Shown here in pieces: positions 35,477 through 43,507 of a DNA stretch of 64,000 bases (positions within the stretch are counted from its first letter, which is position 1; every line of letters starts with the position of its first letter). A program made the translations under genes and the position numbers. The stretch spans positions 168,428 to 232,427 of the forward strand of contig CALDUT010000008.1 in assembly GCA_937924775.1 (NCBI GenBank). The letters are read 5' to 3'. This stretch comes from an uncultured Gemmata sp. GTDB lineage: Bacteria; Planctomycetota; Planctomycetia; Gemmatales; Gemmataceae. The notes under the pieces are model-generated. The model ran no database searches and was not told where the DNA came from. It saw nothing but the letters and a program-made list of their open reading frames with translations.

Positions 35477-37435
35477 TTAGGGGCACAGGGGGACGCACAC
35501 GGGAACATAGCGTTTGACGCAATACGTCACTGTGTATGGCTCCCAGTGGCAGCTGGTGTATGGAACCAACCGGCAAGAGGTGACCGGAATGACCTTGCAA
35601 GTGGTCACGGGCACACACCGGACCCGTTCTTCACACACATAGTTCACGCGGCACTGCCGCACGACACACTGCCGTTCCTCGCTCACAATCCGGCAGGTTG
35701 TGACAGGTACATGTCGCACGCACACCTCCGGTACTTGCTCCACCACGCAGCGGGTTTCGTAGCGAACGTGGTCTTCCTTCACCCACCGGCAGGTGGTGTA
35801 GGTCACAGACCGGGTGATTTGCTGCGGCACCATAGTACAGTAACGCTTCGTCACATAGCGAACATGTTCTTCCTTCACCCAGCGACAAGTTTTGTAGGGA
35901 ATTTGGCAGGTCTTCACCTCTTGCACCGTGTAGCAGCGTTTTTGGGTGATGAGTTTGCAATGGGTTTCGGGAACCATGCGGCAGGTAGTGTATGTATAGT
36001 AGCGAACGTGGTGTTCGGGCACCGTGTAGCAGCGGTAACGCGTTTCGTAGCGAACTCGCTGTTCGGGCACAATACGGCAAATGGTGTACGGAACGTACTT
36101 CACACACTCTTCAGGCACTTTGTAGCACTGAGTACGGGTTTCGTAGCGAACATGTTGTTCGGTCACCATGCGGCAAACAGTTCGCGTGCAGGTCCGCATT
36201 TCAGTTTGGGGAACTATCCGGCAGACGGGCACCATCACGGTGGTGCATACCGGTTTGCAAACCATGCGGCATTCCTTCACAACTCGATACTCTACCCGCG
36301 GCACCCAGACCTTCCGACAGACGGTCCGGCCGGGGCATTGGATCGTTTGTGGAACAATACACCCAGGGACGTAATAGCTCGTGCAAGTACACGGATCGAA
36401 AACGCACGTTCCGGGAGTGCGAACGTAGCGAGTGATCACCGGTCCAGGAATGTAATCGACCACCGTTTCGTAGTGGCCGGTACAAACCTTCACCACCCGT
36501 TCGGTTTCAACAGGTTCCATCACATAGCTGATGCGCTGTTGGGGAACGTAGTCGATTTCCGTGCGGTAAGTGGTCACGGGAACGTAGTAGGTTTGCGTTT
36601 CGTACACGGGGCGCACCGTGTAATACGGAATCGCGACCTGATACTGCTGCGTTTCCGTCCGCCATGTGGTGTAGCGCACTTCGCGAACGTGCTGTTCCAC
36701 CTCCTTGCGATAGACGGTGTAGGGAATCTCCACCGTATAGGGTTCGCGGACCACACGATAGATAGTGTAAGGAATTTCACGAACGTGCTGTTCATATACG
36801 GGACGGTTCACGGTGTATGTCACCGGCACTTGCACATGTTCCACCACAGGGCGGTTGACCACGTAGGTGTGTGTCCGCACATGTTCTTCAATGACCGGTC
36901 GCATCATATAGTAGGGCACCGCAACCTGATATTCATGAACTTGTGGTTTCCAGACTGTCTGTACGATGTCTTTCACATGCTGTTCGTACACTGGGCGCAT
37001 GGTGGAGTAGGGCACTGCCACCTGGAAGGTCCGCGTGACGGGGCGCATGACCGTGAAGGTCTGCTGCTGCAGATGAGTTTCGTACACCGGCTTTTGCACG
37101 GTGTAAGTCCGTACGGTGTCGAAGTATTCAACCACCGGGCGTTGCACGGTGTAGCGTTGTTCGACGTAATTGGTTTCGCGCACAGAGTGATAAGTGGTGT
37201 ATTCTTCCGCCCGATATTCGGTTTTGTACACCGGCCGGTAATACACCTGCTGATGCTGCTCGATCACCGGTTGGTAGTGGACGGTCGCGGCCGGCAGGCA
37301 TGGCACCACGCATTGATCGGGTGTTACGCACCGCCGGGGATATTTGATCGCACCGCAGTGGCAGGCCAAAACAGACGGTGCTTGGAAGACAAGCCCCGCC
37401 AGTGCAACCAGACACAAGCCCAGATGCTTCCTCAT
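35477..37435 (-). CDS. secreted Tyr/Cys-rich YTV-repeat protein
   Basis: 652 residues after a signal peptide (RKHLGLCLVALAGLVFQAPSVLA). The mature protein is almost entirely repeats. Residues about 45-300 are Tyr/Val-rich and nearly Cys-free, with units like QVAVPYxxMRPVYEQHV about every 25 residues. Residues about 315-652 are Cys-rich, with units like YTTCRxVxExHVRYETRCxxVPE. YTV is a recurring tripeptide. Proteins of this style are, to my knowledge, planctomycete-specific and linked to the cell surface or wall; disulfide or dityrosine cross-linking is a plausible inference. ATG 37435 starts the signal peptide with GGGGA upstream; the frame is open to 37600. It has its own terminator. Confidence 0.88.
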   Translation of the reverse strand: MRKHLGLCLVALAGLVFQAPSVLACHCGAIKYPRRCVTPDQCVVPCLPAATVHYQPVIEQHQQVYYRPVYKTEYRAEEYTTYHSVRETNYVEQRYTVQRPVVEYFDTVRTYTVQKPVYETHLQQQTFTVMRPVTRTFQVAVPYSTMRPVYEQHVKDIVQTVWKPQVHEYQVAVPYYMMRPVIEEHVRTHTYVVNRPVVEHVQVPVTYTVNRPVYEQHVREIPYTIYRVVREPYTVEIPYTVYRKEVEQHVREVRYTTWRTETQQYQVAIPYYTVRPVYETQTYYVPVTTYRTEIDYVPQQRISYVMEPVETERVVKVCTGHYETVVDYIPGPVITRYVRTPGTCVFDPCTCTSYYVPGCIVPQTIQCPGRTVCRKVWVPRVEYRVVKECRMVCKPVCTTVMVPVCRIVPQTEMRTCTRTVCRMVTEQHVRYETRTQCYKVPEECVKYVPYTICRIVPEQRVRYETRYRCYTVPEHHVRYYTYTTCRMVPETHCKLITQKRCYTVQEVKTCQIPYKTCRWVKEEHVRYVTKRYCTMVPQQITRSVTYTTCRWVKEDHVRYETRCVVEQVPEVCVRHVPVTTCRIVSEERQCVVRQCRVNYVCEERVRCVPVTTCKVIPVTSCRLVPYTSCHWEPYTVTYCVKRYVPVCVPLCP

Positions 37436-37823
37436 GGGAACTATCCCCGTGCTGAGAACCAACGCTGTGGAGCCACGGTCGGCTGGTTCCATCAGAACCG
37501 CGCTTTGTGAGAAATTTGCCCGATGCCGACCACAAACAACAGGCCGCTTGGCCAGTTGCCCGTAATCTTTACGCATCCACTCACGGCGAGACTGGCACAA
37601 CGGCCAGTACCCGTTCTTTGGAAATTCCCGCTACAATCGTCACAACACTTCAAGATGCGCCAAAGCCACCATTTTCCGAACAAATCTGCACCTGAGTCCA
37701 AATCCCCCTGTGGCCCCAAGCCGCGGCGGACGCCGGGCCTACCTTCAATGGAGCTGGCCGCTTATACGATGAAGAGAAAGTCGGTCGCGGGGAACACTCG
37801 AGGGCCATTCGCAGAGAAACGCC
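37436..37823. other. divergent intergenic region
   Basis: 388 nt between the divergent YTV gene and the 288-residue gene; it should hold both promoters. No gene, RNA or clear promoter was recognised. Confidence 0.4.
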
Positions 37824-38690
37824 ATGAGCCAAGCACCCCTCCTGGAGCGGGAAGAGTACATCGAGCAGGCTTATCTGTTTCGCACCGTGCGCGAACGGCT
37901 GATGGAAAATCAGGCCGCGCAAGAGGTTCTTCAGACCGTTCATGAGGAACTGCTCTCCAGTACACGTTTACCGTATGCGGTCCAATTTCTGGCCACCGAG
38001 TTGAAACACACCGGGATACTCGCCAGTGGCTTTGCCAAACTGCCGCATTACTTCACGGCGTTTCAAACGTTCGTCATTCGTCAGGCCGAGGAGGAAAAAT
38101 CGCGGTTCCCCATGCCCACGGCGTTTCTGATCCTGGAACGAGAAGCGCAATATCGCGCCAACAACCCCACGCAACCGGGGTTATTTGTCTACCAGTTTGA
38201 ATGCATTGCCCGCAACCGGTTGGGTTATCTCGATGGCCTCGAAGCTATGGCCAAGGACCCGTTCTACAACGCCGATTGGCGAGCTTACTTCGACCTTCTG
38301 CGCAAGCAGATCGGTTCTATCGACTTTTGCGACCTGGTCTATCTCCGCTCGGAGTATTACCGGCTTGAAGAGAAGCGACGGAATCCGGCATTTGAACCAC
38401 CGCTACCGGTGCTCTTTGGCGAAAAAGAGGGCAAAATCGCCAAAGCCAGCCGCAATCGCGACCCGCTGTACTTGTTCGCGGCTTTGCAACGCCAGTTGGG
38501 TTATCCGGAAGTCCCGCGTTTCAAACTCCGCGACGATGCGACCACGAAACTAGAAGCCATCCAGCAGAAGTTACGCGAACTCGAAATGCGCATCAAACTC
38601 GCTGAGAGCGAACTTCGAGGAAACGTCGATCTGAGTCAGTTCGGCAAGCCCGAACTGCTCAAGGATTTACTCCGTGACGAGGATACTTAA
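37824..38690 (+). CDS. conserved hypothetical protein
   Basis: 288 residues, soluble and helix-rich. Notable segments: REEYIEQAYLFRTVRERLMEN at the N-terminus, STRLPYAVQFLATELKHTG, FLILEREAQYRANNPTQPG and a coiled-coil-like C-terminus (TKLEAIQQKLRELEMRIKLAE, near 240-262). No known catalytic motif. I recall close relatives only in planctomycetes. It is a single-gene unit ended by a clear terminator. Confidence 0.8.
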   Translation: MSQAPLLEREEYIEQAYLFRTVRERLMENQAAQEVLQTVHEELLSSTRLPYAVQFLATELKHTGILASGFAKLPHYFTAFQTFVIRQAEEEKSRFPMPTAFLILEREAQYRANNPTQPGLFVYQFECIARNRLGYLDGLEAMAKDPFYNADWRAYFDLLRKQIGSIDFCDLVYLRSEYYRLEEKRRNPAFEPPLPVLFGEKEGKIAKASRNRDPLYLFAALQRQLGYPEVPRFKLRDDATTKLEAIQQKLRELEMRIKLAESELRGNVDLSQFGKPELLKDLLRDEDT

Positions 38691-38721
38691 TGTACATATG
38701 AGCAATGAGCGGCGATTTGTC

Positions 38722-38754
38722 AAATCCGAGGGGGAAATTTTTTCGGATTTTTTT
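38722..38754 (+). terminator. intrinsic terminator
   Basis: AAATCCGA (38722-38729) pairs with TCGGATTT (38743-38750), followed by a T run to 38754, 32 nt past the stop of the preceding gene. Confidence 0.85.
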
Positions 38755-38843
38755 GGGAGGTTCACGGACCAGAGGCACGGGCCTCGCTCTCCGCCGGCTC
38801 GCGGCAGCTGAACAAGCCAAATGGTGGGTTCGTGAACCTCCCA
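38754..38843. ncRNA. 90-nt element bounded by 13-bp inverted repeats: structured RNA or small MITE candidate
   Basis: TGGGAGGTTCACG (38754-38766) and CGTGAACCTCCCA (38831-38843) are perfect inverted repeats. Between them lie two smaller stems: GAGGC/GCCTC (38772-38776 with 38781-38785) and GCCG/CGGC (38793-38796 with 38802-38805). Folded, this gives a closing stem with internal hairpins. It directly abuts a terminator and lies just past the end of a minus-strand gene. No obvious target-site duplication is visible. Confidence 0.4.
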
Positions 38844-38869
38844 GTTTGTCAAGCGGTTCGAGTGTTCAG

Positions 38870-39103
38870 TTACGCTGAAGTGGGGCGGGTGTTGCTGCGG
38901 AAGGCTTGCAGAACCTCGTACAAGTCCTGGCTGACCGCAACTTCGTCATCCAGAAAATCCTTCAACCATACGAAATTCATCCGTTGCGCCAAAGCGACGA
39001 CCGGGAGCAGGTCGCCCAGTCGCACACGCACATCGGGTTCCGGCGTGGGGTCGAAATCGGTCTCCTCGTGGGGTGGGTTGTAAAGCTTCAGCCGGGCAGC
39101 CAT
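38870..39103 (-). CDS. small conserved hypothetical protein
   Basis: 77 residues: MAARLKLYNPPHEETDFDP, an acidic stretch, then RLGDLLPVVALAQRMNFVWL and DEVAVSQDLYEVLQAF. Start ATG 39103 has a strong ribosome site (AAGGAGGAT, 5 nt upstream); the open frame continues to 39217 but that part is not protein-like. No domain recognised; cytoplasmic, mixed alpha/beta composition. Confidence 0.78.
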   Translation of the reverse strand: MAARLKLYNPPHEETDFDPTPEPDVRVRLGDLLPVVALAQRMNFVWLKDFLDDEVAVSQDLYEVLQAFRSNTRPTSA

Positions 39104-39315
39104 GGCATCCTCCTTGGCGTTTTGCGAATTCGGCTCCCGATGCATCGGAAGCCCCCAAGACCGGCAGCCGAATCTTCCGCTTCTTGCACATCGACCGCCG
39201 CTGGCTAACGGCTTCAACGCCAGTCGGCCCAGCCACTCAATTTCGCGACCGAATAGATAAGATGTATCGGGACGAAAGGTTATTCTTGTGCGAGCGATTC
39301 ACGGGATCGCACCAT

Positions 39316-40311
39316 ATGACGACCTTCACGATTCTCGGCAGCGGCGGTTGGGGAACCGCGATCGCGGTTCTTCTGGCGAAGAATCCGGATTATCGGATCC
39401 GCTTGTGGAGTGCCCATCCCGAGAATGCCGAACTCATCCGCCGTACGCGCGTCAACGAACGCTTGCTGCCGGGGGTGCCCCTCCCGGAGGCGATTCTGGT
39501 CACCGGGGATGAGGCCGAGGCGGTGGCCGATGCCGATTGCTGGATCACGGCGATCCCCACCGCCTATCTGCGCAACACCCTGATACGACTGGCGCGGGTG
39601 CGAACGGCGGACGTTCCGGTTGTCAGCCTGACCAAGGGTATTGAAATCGATACATTCCGCCGACCGTCGGAGATCATCCGCGAGATTCTCGCAACGGAGA
39701 ACGTCGCAGTCCTCAGTGGACCCAGCCACGCGGAAGAAGTGGCTCGCGGTTTGCCGACGTCCGTGGTCGTGGCCGCAGCCGACGCCCGCTTGGCGGCGTG
39801 GGTGCAGCAACGGTTCGCGTCGGATCGGTTCCGGGTGTATACCAATAGCGATTGGCTTGGCGTCGAGCTGGCCGGGGCATTGAAAAATGTCATTGGCATC
39901 GCCGCAGGTGTTTGCGATGGCTTGGGTTATGGCGACAACGCCAAAGCGGCCCTGCTCACCCGCGGTTTGGTGGAGATGGCCCGCTTCGCTGTTGCGCAGG
40001 GAGCCGAATATGCGACATTCTATGGTTTGGCCGGTACCGGCGATCTGATCACCACCTGCTTCAGCCCGCACGGGCGGAACCGTCGCGTCGGCTACCGCTT
40101 GGGCCAGGGTGAACCGCTGACTGAGGTTCTCCGCGGGCCGCAGGTGGCCGAAGGGGTTTTTACCAGCCGCAGCGTGTACCATCAGGCGGTGCGAAGCGGC
40201 ATCGACATTCCGATCATGGCTGGAGTCTACCAAGTGCTGCATGAAGGCAAGCCACCGCTGGTGGCCGTCCAAGACCTGATGACGCGAAGCCCCAAGCAAG
40301 AGAAACTCTGA
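39316..40311 (+). CDS. gpsA: NAD(P)H-dependent glycerol-3-phosphate dehydrogenase
   Basis: 331 residues, normal GpsA length. N-terminal Rossmann motif ILGSGGWGTAIAVLLA, then SLTKGIE, VLSGPSHAEEVARGLPT, the catalytic Lys region ELAGALKNVIGIAAGV and GLAGTGDLITTCFSPHGRNR. The enzyme makes sn-glycerol-3-phosphate from dihydroxyacetone phosphate for phospholipids. ATG 39316 starts at the conserved N-terminus but lacks a strong ribosome site. The next gene starts 70 nt downstream. Confidence 0.95.
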   Translation: MTTFTILGSGGWGTAIAVLLAKNPDYRIRLWSAHPENAELIRRTRVNERLLPGVPLPEAILVTGDEAEAVADADCWITAIPTAYLRNTLIRLARVRTADVPVVSLTKGIEIDTFRRPSEIIREILATENVAVLSGPSHAEEVARGLPTSVVVAAADARLAAWVQQRFASDRFRVYTNSDWLGVELAGALKNVIGIAAGVCDGLGYGDNAKAALLTRGLVEMARFAVAQGAEYATFYGLAGTGDLITTCFSPHGRNRRVGYRLGQGEPLTEVLRGPQVAEGVFTSRSVYHQAVRSGIDIPIMAGVYQVLHEGKPPLVAVQDLMTRSPKQEKL

Positions 40312-40381
40312 CCGATCCCCTGTCACTGTCGGAAATTCCATCAGGGTTCTGATCCGGGGCGCGGGCGTAGAGGGAGCAACG

Positions 40382-40945
40382 GTGATCTGTTCTGTGGCAT
40401 TTAAGGAATGGGCGGTTATCGCCAAGGCCCTGGCGGAAGGGCGTCAGTCGTTGATTCTTCGGAAAGGAGGCATTGCCGAGCAACGGGGCCTCTTCCAGCC
40501 AGAATACTCGGAGTTTCTTCTCTACCCGACCGCCTTTCACGAACACCGCGACAAAGTAAAACCCACGTTCGCCGATTGTTTTGAAGCCGCCGAGCGGGAC
40601 AAGCCCCCCGCGGGCCTGCTTCGCTTTCAACATGTCGTCCGCGTGCAGCGCGTCTGGCACATCACCGACTTGGCTAAGGCCCTAGCTCTCGATCCCCTGC
40701 ACGCCTGGACACCGGAAGTCGTCACCCAGCGTTTCACCTACCGCACGCCGGGGTTGTATGTCCTGGCGGTGCGGGTCTTTCACCTACCACAACCCGTGGA
40801 AAGGAGCAATCGCGCGGACTACGCGGGCTGTAAAACCTGGGTGTCTCTCGATTCCGGCGTTGATACCACCGGCATCACCCCGGTTCTTTCAGAAGACGCT
40901 TTCGCCCAATTCATACGCATCCTCGAACACCTGATCCACCCATGA
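40382..40945 (+). CDS. DUF1802 family protein
   Basis: 187 residues. The N-terminal block VAFKEWAVIAKALAEGRQSL followed by ILRKGGIAEQRGLF and EFLLYPTAFHEHRDKVKP is the DUF1802 signature. The function is not established. GTG 40382 has AGGGAG 5 nt upstream. The stop overlaps the next start (ATGA at 40942), so expression is coupled to the SDR gene. Confidence 0.82.
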   Translation: MICSVAFKEWAVIAKALAEGRQSLILRKGGIAEQRGLFQPEYSEFLLYPTAFHEHRDKVKPTFADCFEAAERDKPPAGLLRFQHVVRVQRVWHITDLAKALALDPLHAWTPEVVTQRFTYRTPGLYVLAVRVFHLPQPVERSNRADYAGCKTWVSLDSGVDTTGITPVLSEDAFAQFIRILEHLIHP

Positions 40946-41700
40946 GTGAACACAAAGTGGCCATCGTCACTGGCAGTGGCAAACGTCGCGTCGGTTCGCA
41001 GGTCGCGGCGGCGTTGGCTGCCCGGGGGTATGCCTTGGCGATTCATTATCGCACTTCAGAAGCCGAAGCCCGTGAGACCGCGGCGACCGTGGCGGCGCAG
41101 CACAGTGTGGCCACGCAGCTGGTTCAGGCCGACTTGGGCGACGAATCGGCCGTAAAGCGTTTGGTAGAAGACGTTTATGAACAATTCGGTCGGGTGGATG
41201 TGCTGGTGAACTGTGCGGCGATTTGGAATCGCAGACCCCTGGAGGAGGTTCGTGCCGCCGATGTCCGCGAACACTTCGAAACGAACTTATTGGGTACTTT
41301 TTTGATGTGCCAGCATGTAGGGCTGAAGATGGTGCAGCAGCCCGAGGGGGGGTGCATCGTCAACATCGGCGACTGGGCAGACGTGCGGCCCTACCGCGAT
41401 TATGCGGCGTACTTTCCCAGTAAAGCCGCGATCCCGGGGCTGACACGAGTCTTCGCGGTCGAATTGGGGGTTCGCAACCCGCGTGTTCGCGTCAATGCGA
41501 TTCTCCCCGGTCCGGTTCTGCTGCCGCCGGAATTGCCCCAAGATGAGAAGGAGCAAGTGATTGCGGCAACGCTGGTGAAACGTGAAGGAAGCCCCGCCCA
41601 CATCGCCGCCGCTGTTCTACACTTCATCGACAACGATTTTGTCACGGGCACCTGCGTGCCGGTCGATGGCGGCCGCAGTGTGTTCGCCAACGGCTTGTGA
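40942..41700 (+). CDS. short-chain dehydrogenase/reductase (pteridine-reductase-like)
   Basis: 252 residues. Cofactor motif VTGSGKRRVGSQVAAALA, NCAAIWNRRPL, the YFPSK catalytic Tyr/Lys pair near 155, and a PGPV segment after VNAIL. The TGxxxRxG form of the glycine motif resembles pteridine reductase/FolM-like SDRs. The usual catalytic Ser (NISD) reads NIGD here. It would reduce an aldehyde, ketone or pterin with NADPH. Translationally coupled to DUF1802 and 15 nt before the next gene. Confidence 0.88.
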   Translation: MSEHKVAIVTGSGKRRVGSQVAAALAARGYALAIHYRTSEAEARETAATVAAQHSVATQLVQADLGDESAVKRLVEDVYEQFGRVDVLVNCAAIWNRRPLEEVRAADVREHFETNLLGTFLMCQHVGLKMVQQPEGGCIVNIGDWADVRPYRDYAAYFPSKAAIPGLTRVFAVELGVRNPRVRVNAILPGPVLLPPELPQDEKEQVIAATLVKREGSPAHIAAAVLHFIDNDFVTGTCVPVDGGRSVFANGL

Positions 41701-41715
41701 CGTGTCGAACCAACA

Positions 41716-42501
41716 ATGACCCATTCTGTGCTACACACCACCGCGGTAGGTCGGAGATGGGCCGCGGTCGGGGTGGGAGTATTCGCCACCTGGCAACTGC
41801 TGTATCTACCCGCGGCCAATATCATCGATCTGATTCCGCGGCGTTTGCACGGACCACCGCTTGAGCCGATTGGCGACACCTATCAAAAGACCGGTACGTT
41901 CACTTCTTTTGAACCATTACAACGCTCTGCGGAAATCGCCGGCGCTATTCTGGATTTTTGGTCCGAAATCAGTGGGCAGGAGCAGGGATGGTCGCTGTTT
42001 GCTCCGGGCCCACCCCCGCACAGCGTCTTCCCCGCCGTGGAACTCCGTTTTGCTGATGGCCGGTGCGAAACGCTCTTGTCACCGTTTGAACCGCTCGACA
42101 AACGGCATCCACCAGTGCGTGTGCCGTTGCTGTATACCCATGTGTTCAACATTGAAGCTCAACTGACGTATCCGGTGTGGTACGCAGCCCCGGAATTGGT
42201 CGCTGAACACCCGGAGTGGTTCAGCGACTGGCCCGATTTTGTTCGGGCGTGGCAGAAACCGATCCGAGCCTACCTGGCATGGCGGCTAGAGCACTACCGC
42301 GCTGCCCACCCCGATAGCGAATGGCCCACAGAAGTGATTCTGAAACATCGCTATGTGCGTTCGCCGCGTCCAGATGAACCGCCGCAGTGGGCCGACCCAC
42401 CCCACGAACGCCCCTTCGCCAAATGGCGACCAGCCGAGGATGCGATGGAAGCCTTCGACGTGACGACCCAGTGCTTTGTCCCGGTGGAGGCCTCGCGATG
42501 A
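41716..42501 (+). CDS. membrane-anchored hypothetical protein, HTTM partner
   Basis: 261 residues. One N-terminal hydrophobic segment (about 14-36: AAVGVGVFATWQLLYLPAAN) anchors a soluble domain with QGWSLFAPGPPPHSVFPAVEL and several Trp/Pro-rich stretches. The WSLFAPGP-type motif is often seen in proteins encoded beside HTTM (vitamin K-dependent carboxylase-like) genes. Its stop overlaps the start of the HTTM gene (ATGA, 42498). Function unknown; a subunit or substrate-side partner is inferred from coupling. Confidence 0.75.
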   Translation: MTHSVLHTTAVGRRWAAVGVGVFATWQLLYLPAANIIDLIPRRLHGPPLEPIGDTYQKTGTFTSFEPLQRSAEIAGAILDFWSEISGQEQGWSLFAPGPPPHSVFPAVELRFADGRCETLLSPFEPLDKRHPPVRVPLLYTHVFNIEAQLTYPVWYAAPELVAEHPEWFSDWPDFVRAWQKPIRAYLAWRLEHYRAAHPDSEWPTEVILKHRYVRSPRPDEPPQWADPPHERPFAKWRPAEDAMEAFDVTTQCFVPVEASR

Positions 42502-43487
42502 CGGAGACGAACAGTCGCAATTCGGTGCGTGATGGGGCCGTGGTGGGAATTCAACCGTGGTTCCCGTGGCCACTGTCGCGGTGGTCCTGGTGGACTGAAG
42601 CGATTCCTGCCGAGCGGGTCGCGGCGGTACGCATCGTCACGGCGTCGGTTCTACTATTCGATCTGCTCTTTACGTATTTACCGCATTTTCACACACTGTT
42701 TTCGCCAGAAGCGTTGGGCGGTCGCGATTTGTACGCCGGAAAATTTCGCGACGACCACTACTTTTGGTCGCTTTTACGCGTGTTGCCAGAAGGGTGGGGG
42801 CCACAGGCCGTATTCGCGGTGTGGATTGCGGCCGCGGTGGGGTTGCTAATGGGGTGGCGGCCGTTGGTCTGCGGGTTGTTGGCGTGGGTGTGTGCGGTGT
42901 CGGTGTGGAATATCGCCCCGGGGGCCCACAACGGTGGCGACCGCCTGCGGCACACCTTGCTCTTGATGGTTGCTGTCAGTCATGCGGGTGCCGTCTGGGG
43001 TGTTCGCTCGATTCGCCACCATGGGGAACCGCGCCGGGTGCTGGTGCCCGGATGGCCAGTGAAAGTGCTGTTTGTGCAACTGGCGGCCCTCTACTTCTTC
43101 AGCGGATATTACAAGCTGTTGAGCCCGATCTGGCGCAATGGTTACGTCATGTATTGGGCATCGCATGATTTGTATTGGTCGCTCTATCCCGGGCCGGCGA
43201 CGTGGCTACCCGTGTGGCTTCATCGTCTTTCCGCCCAAATCACACTCATTTGGGAATTGGGTTTTCCGCTCTTGGCAGTCTTGCCGCGAACGCGGGTACC
43301 GACACTGGTTTTAGGGGTTCTGTTTCACCTGGGCACGCTTTTCACCCTCGAGGTGGGTTGTTTTGCCCTCTATTCGATCGCCTGCTACGCCGCCTTTGTC
43401 CCATGGGAGCGTTGGCGGGAGCTGTGGCCGGGGTGGAGCCGCCAAAACGTCACGAACAATCCTCGACTTGGGGTGAATCCTTCCTGA
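42498..43487 (+). CDS. HTTM-domain polytopic membrane protein
   Basis: 329 residues with about seven to eight hydrophobic segments. HTTM features: ERVAAVRIVTASVLLFDLLF near the start, GDRLRHTLLLMVAVSH, and QLAALYFFSGYYKLLSPIW followed by WRNGYVMYW. HTTM is related to the membrane part of vitamin K-dependent gamma-carboxylase, but bacterial members are largely uncharacterised. It ends the coupled run DUF1802-SDR-anchor-HTTM and converges on the aminotransferase with only 20 nt between. Confidence 0.85.
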   Translation: MTETNSRNSVRDGAVVGIQPWFPWPLSRWSWWTEAIPAERVAAVRIVTASVLLFDLLFTYLPHFHTLFSPEALGGRDLYAGKFRDDHYFWSLLRVLPEGWGPQAVFAVWIAAAVGLLMGWRPLVCGLLAWVCAVSVWNIAPGAHNGGDRLRHTLLLMVAVSHAGAVWGVRSIRHHGEPRRVLVPGWPVKVLFVQLAALYFFSGYYKLLSPIWRNGYVMYWASHDLYWSLYPGPATWLPVWLHRLSAQITLIWELGFPLLAVLPRTRVPTLVLGVLFHLGTLFTLEVGCFALYSIACYAAFVPWERWRELWPGWSRQNVTNNPRLGVNPS

Positions 43488-43507
43488 TTGTTCATCTTGG
43501 CACAAAG

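Noticed and set aside
35450..37510. 686-codon plus-strand frame antisense to the YTV gene
   Set aside because: His/Asn-rich mirror of the repeat; the minus strand has signal peptide and terminator.
39280..40425. 381-codon minus-strand frame over gpsA
   Set aside because: Antisense to a clear GpsA; no motif of its own.
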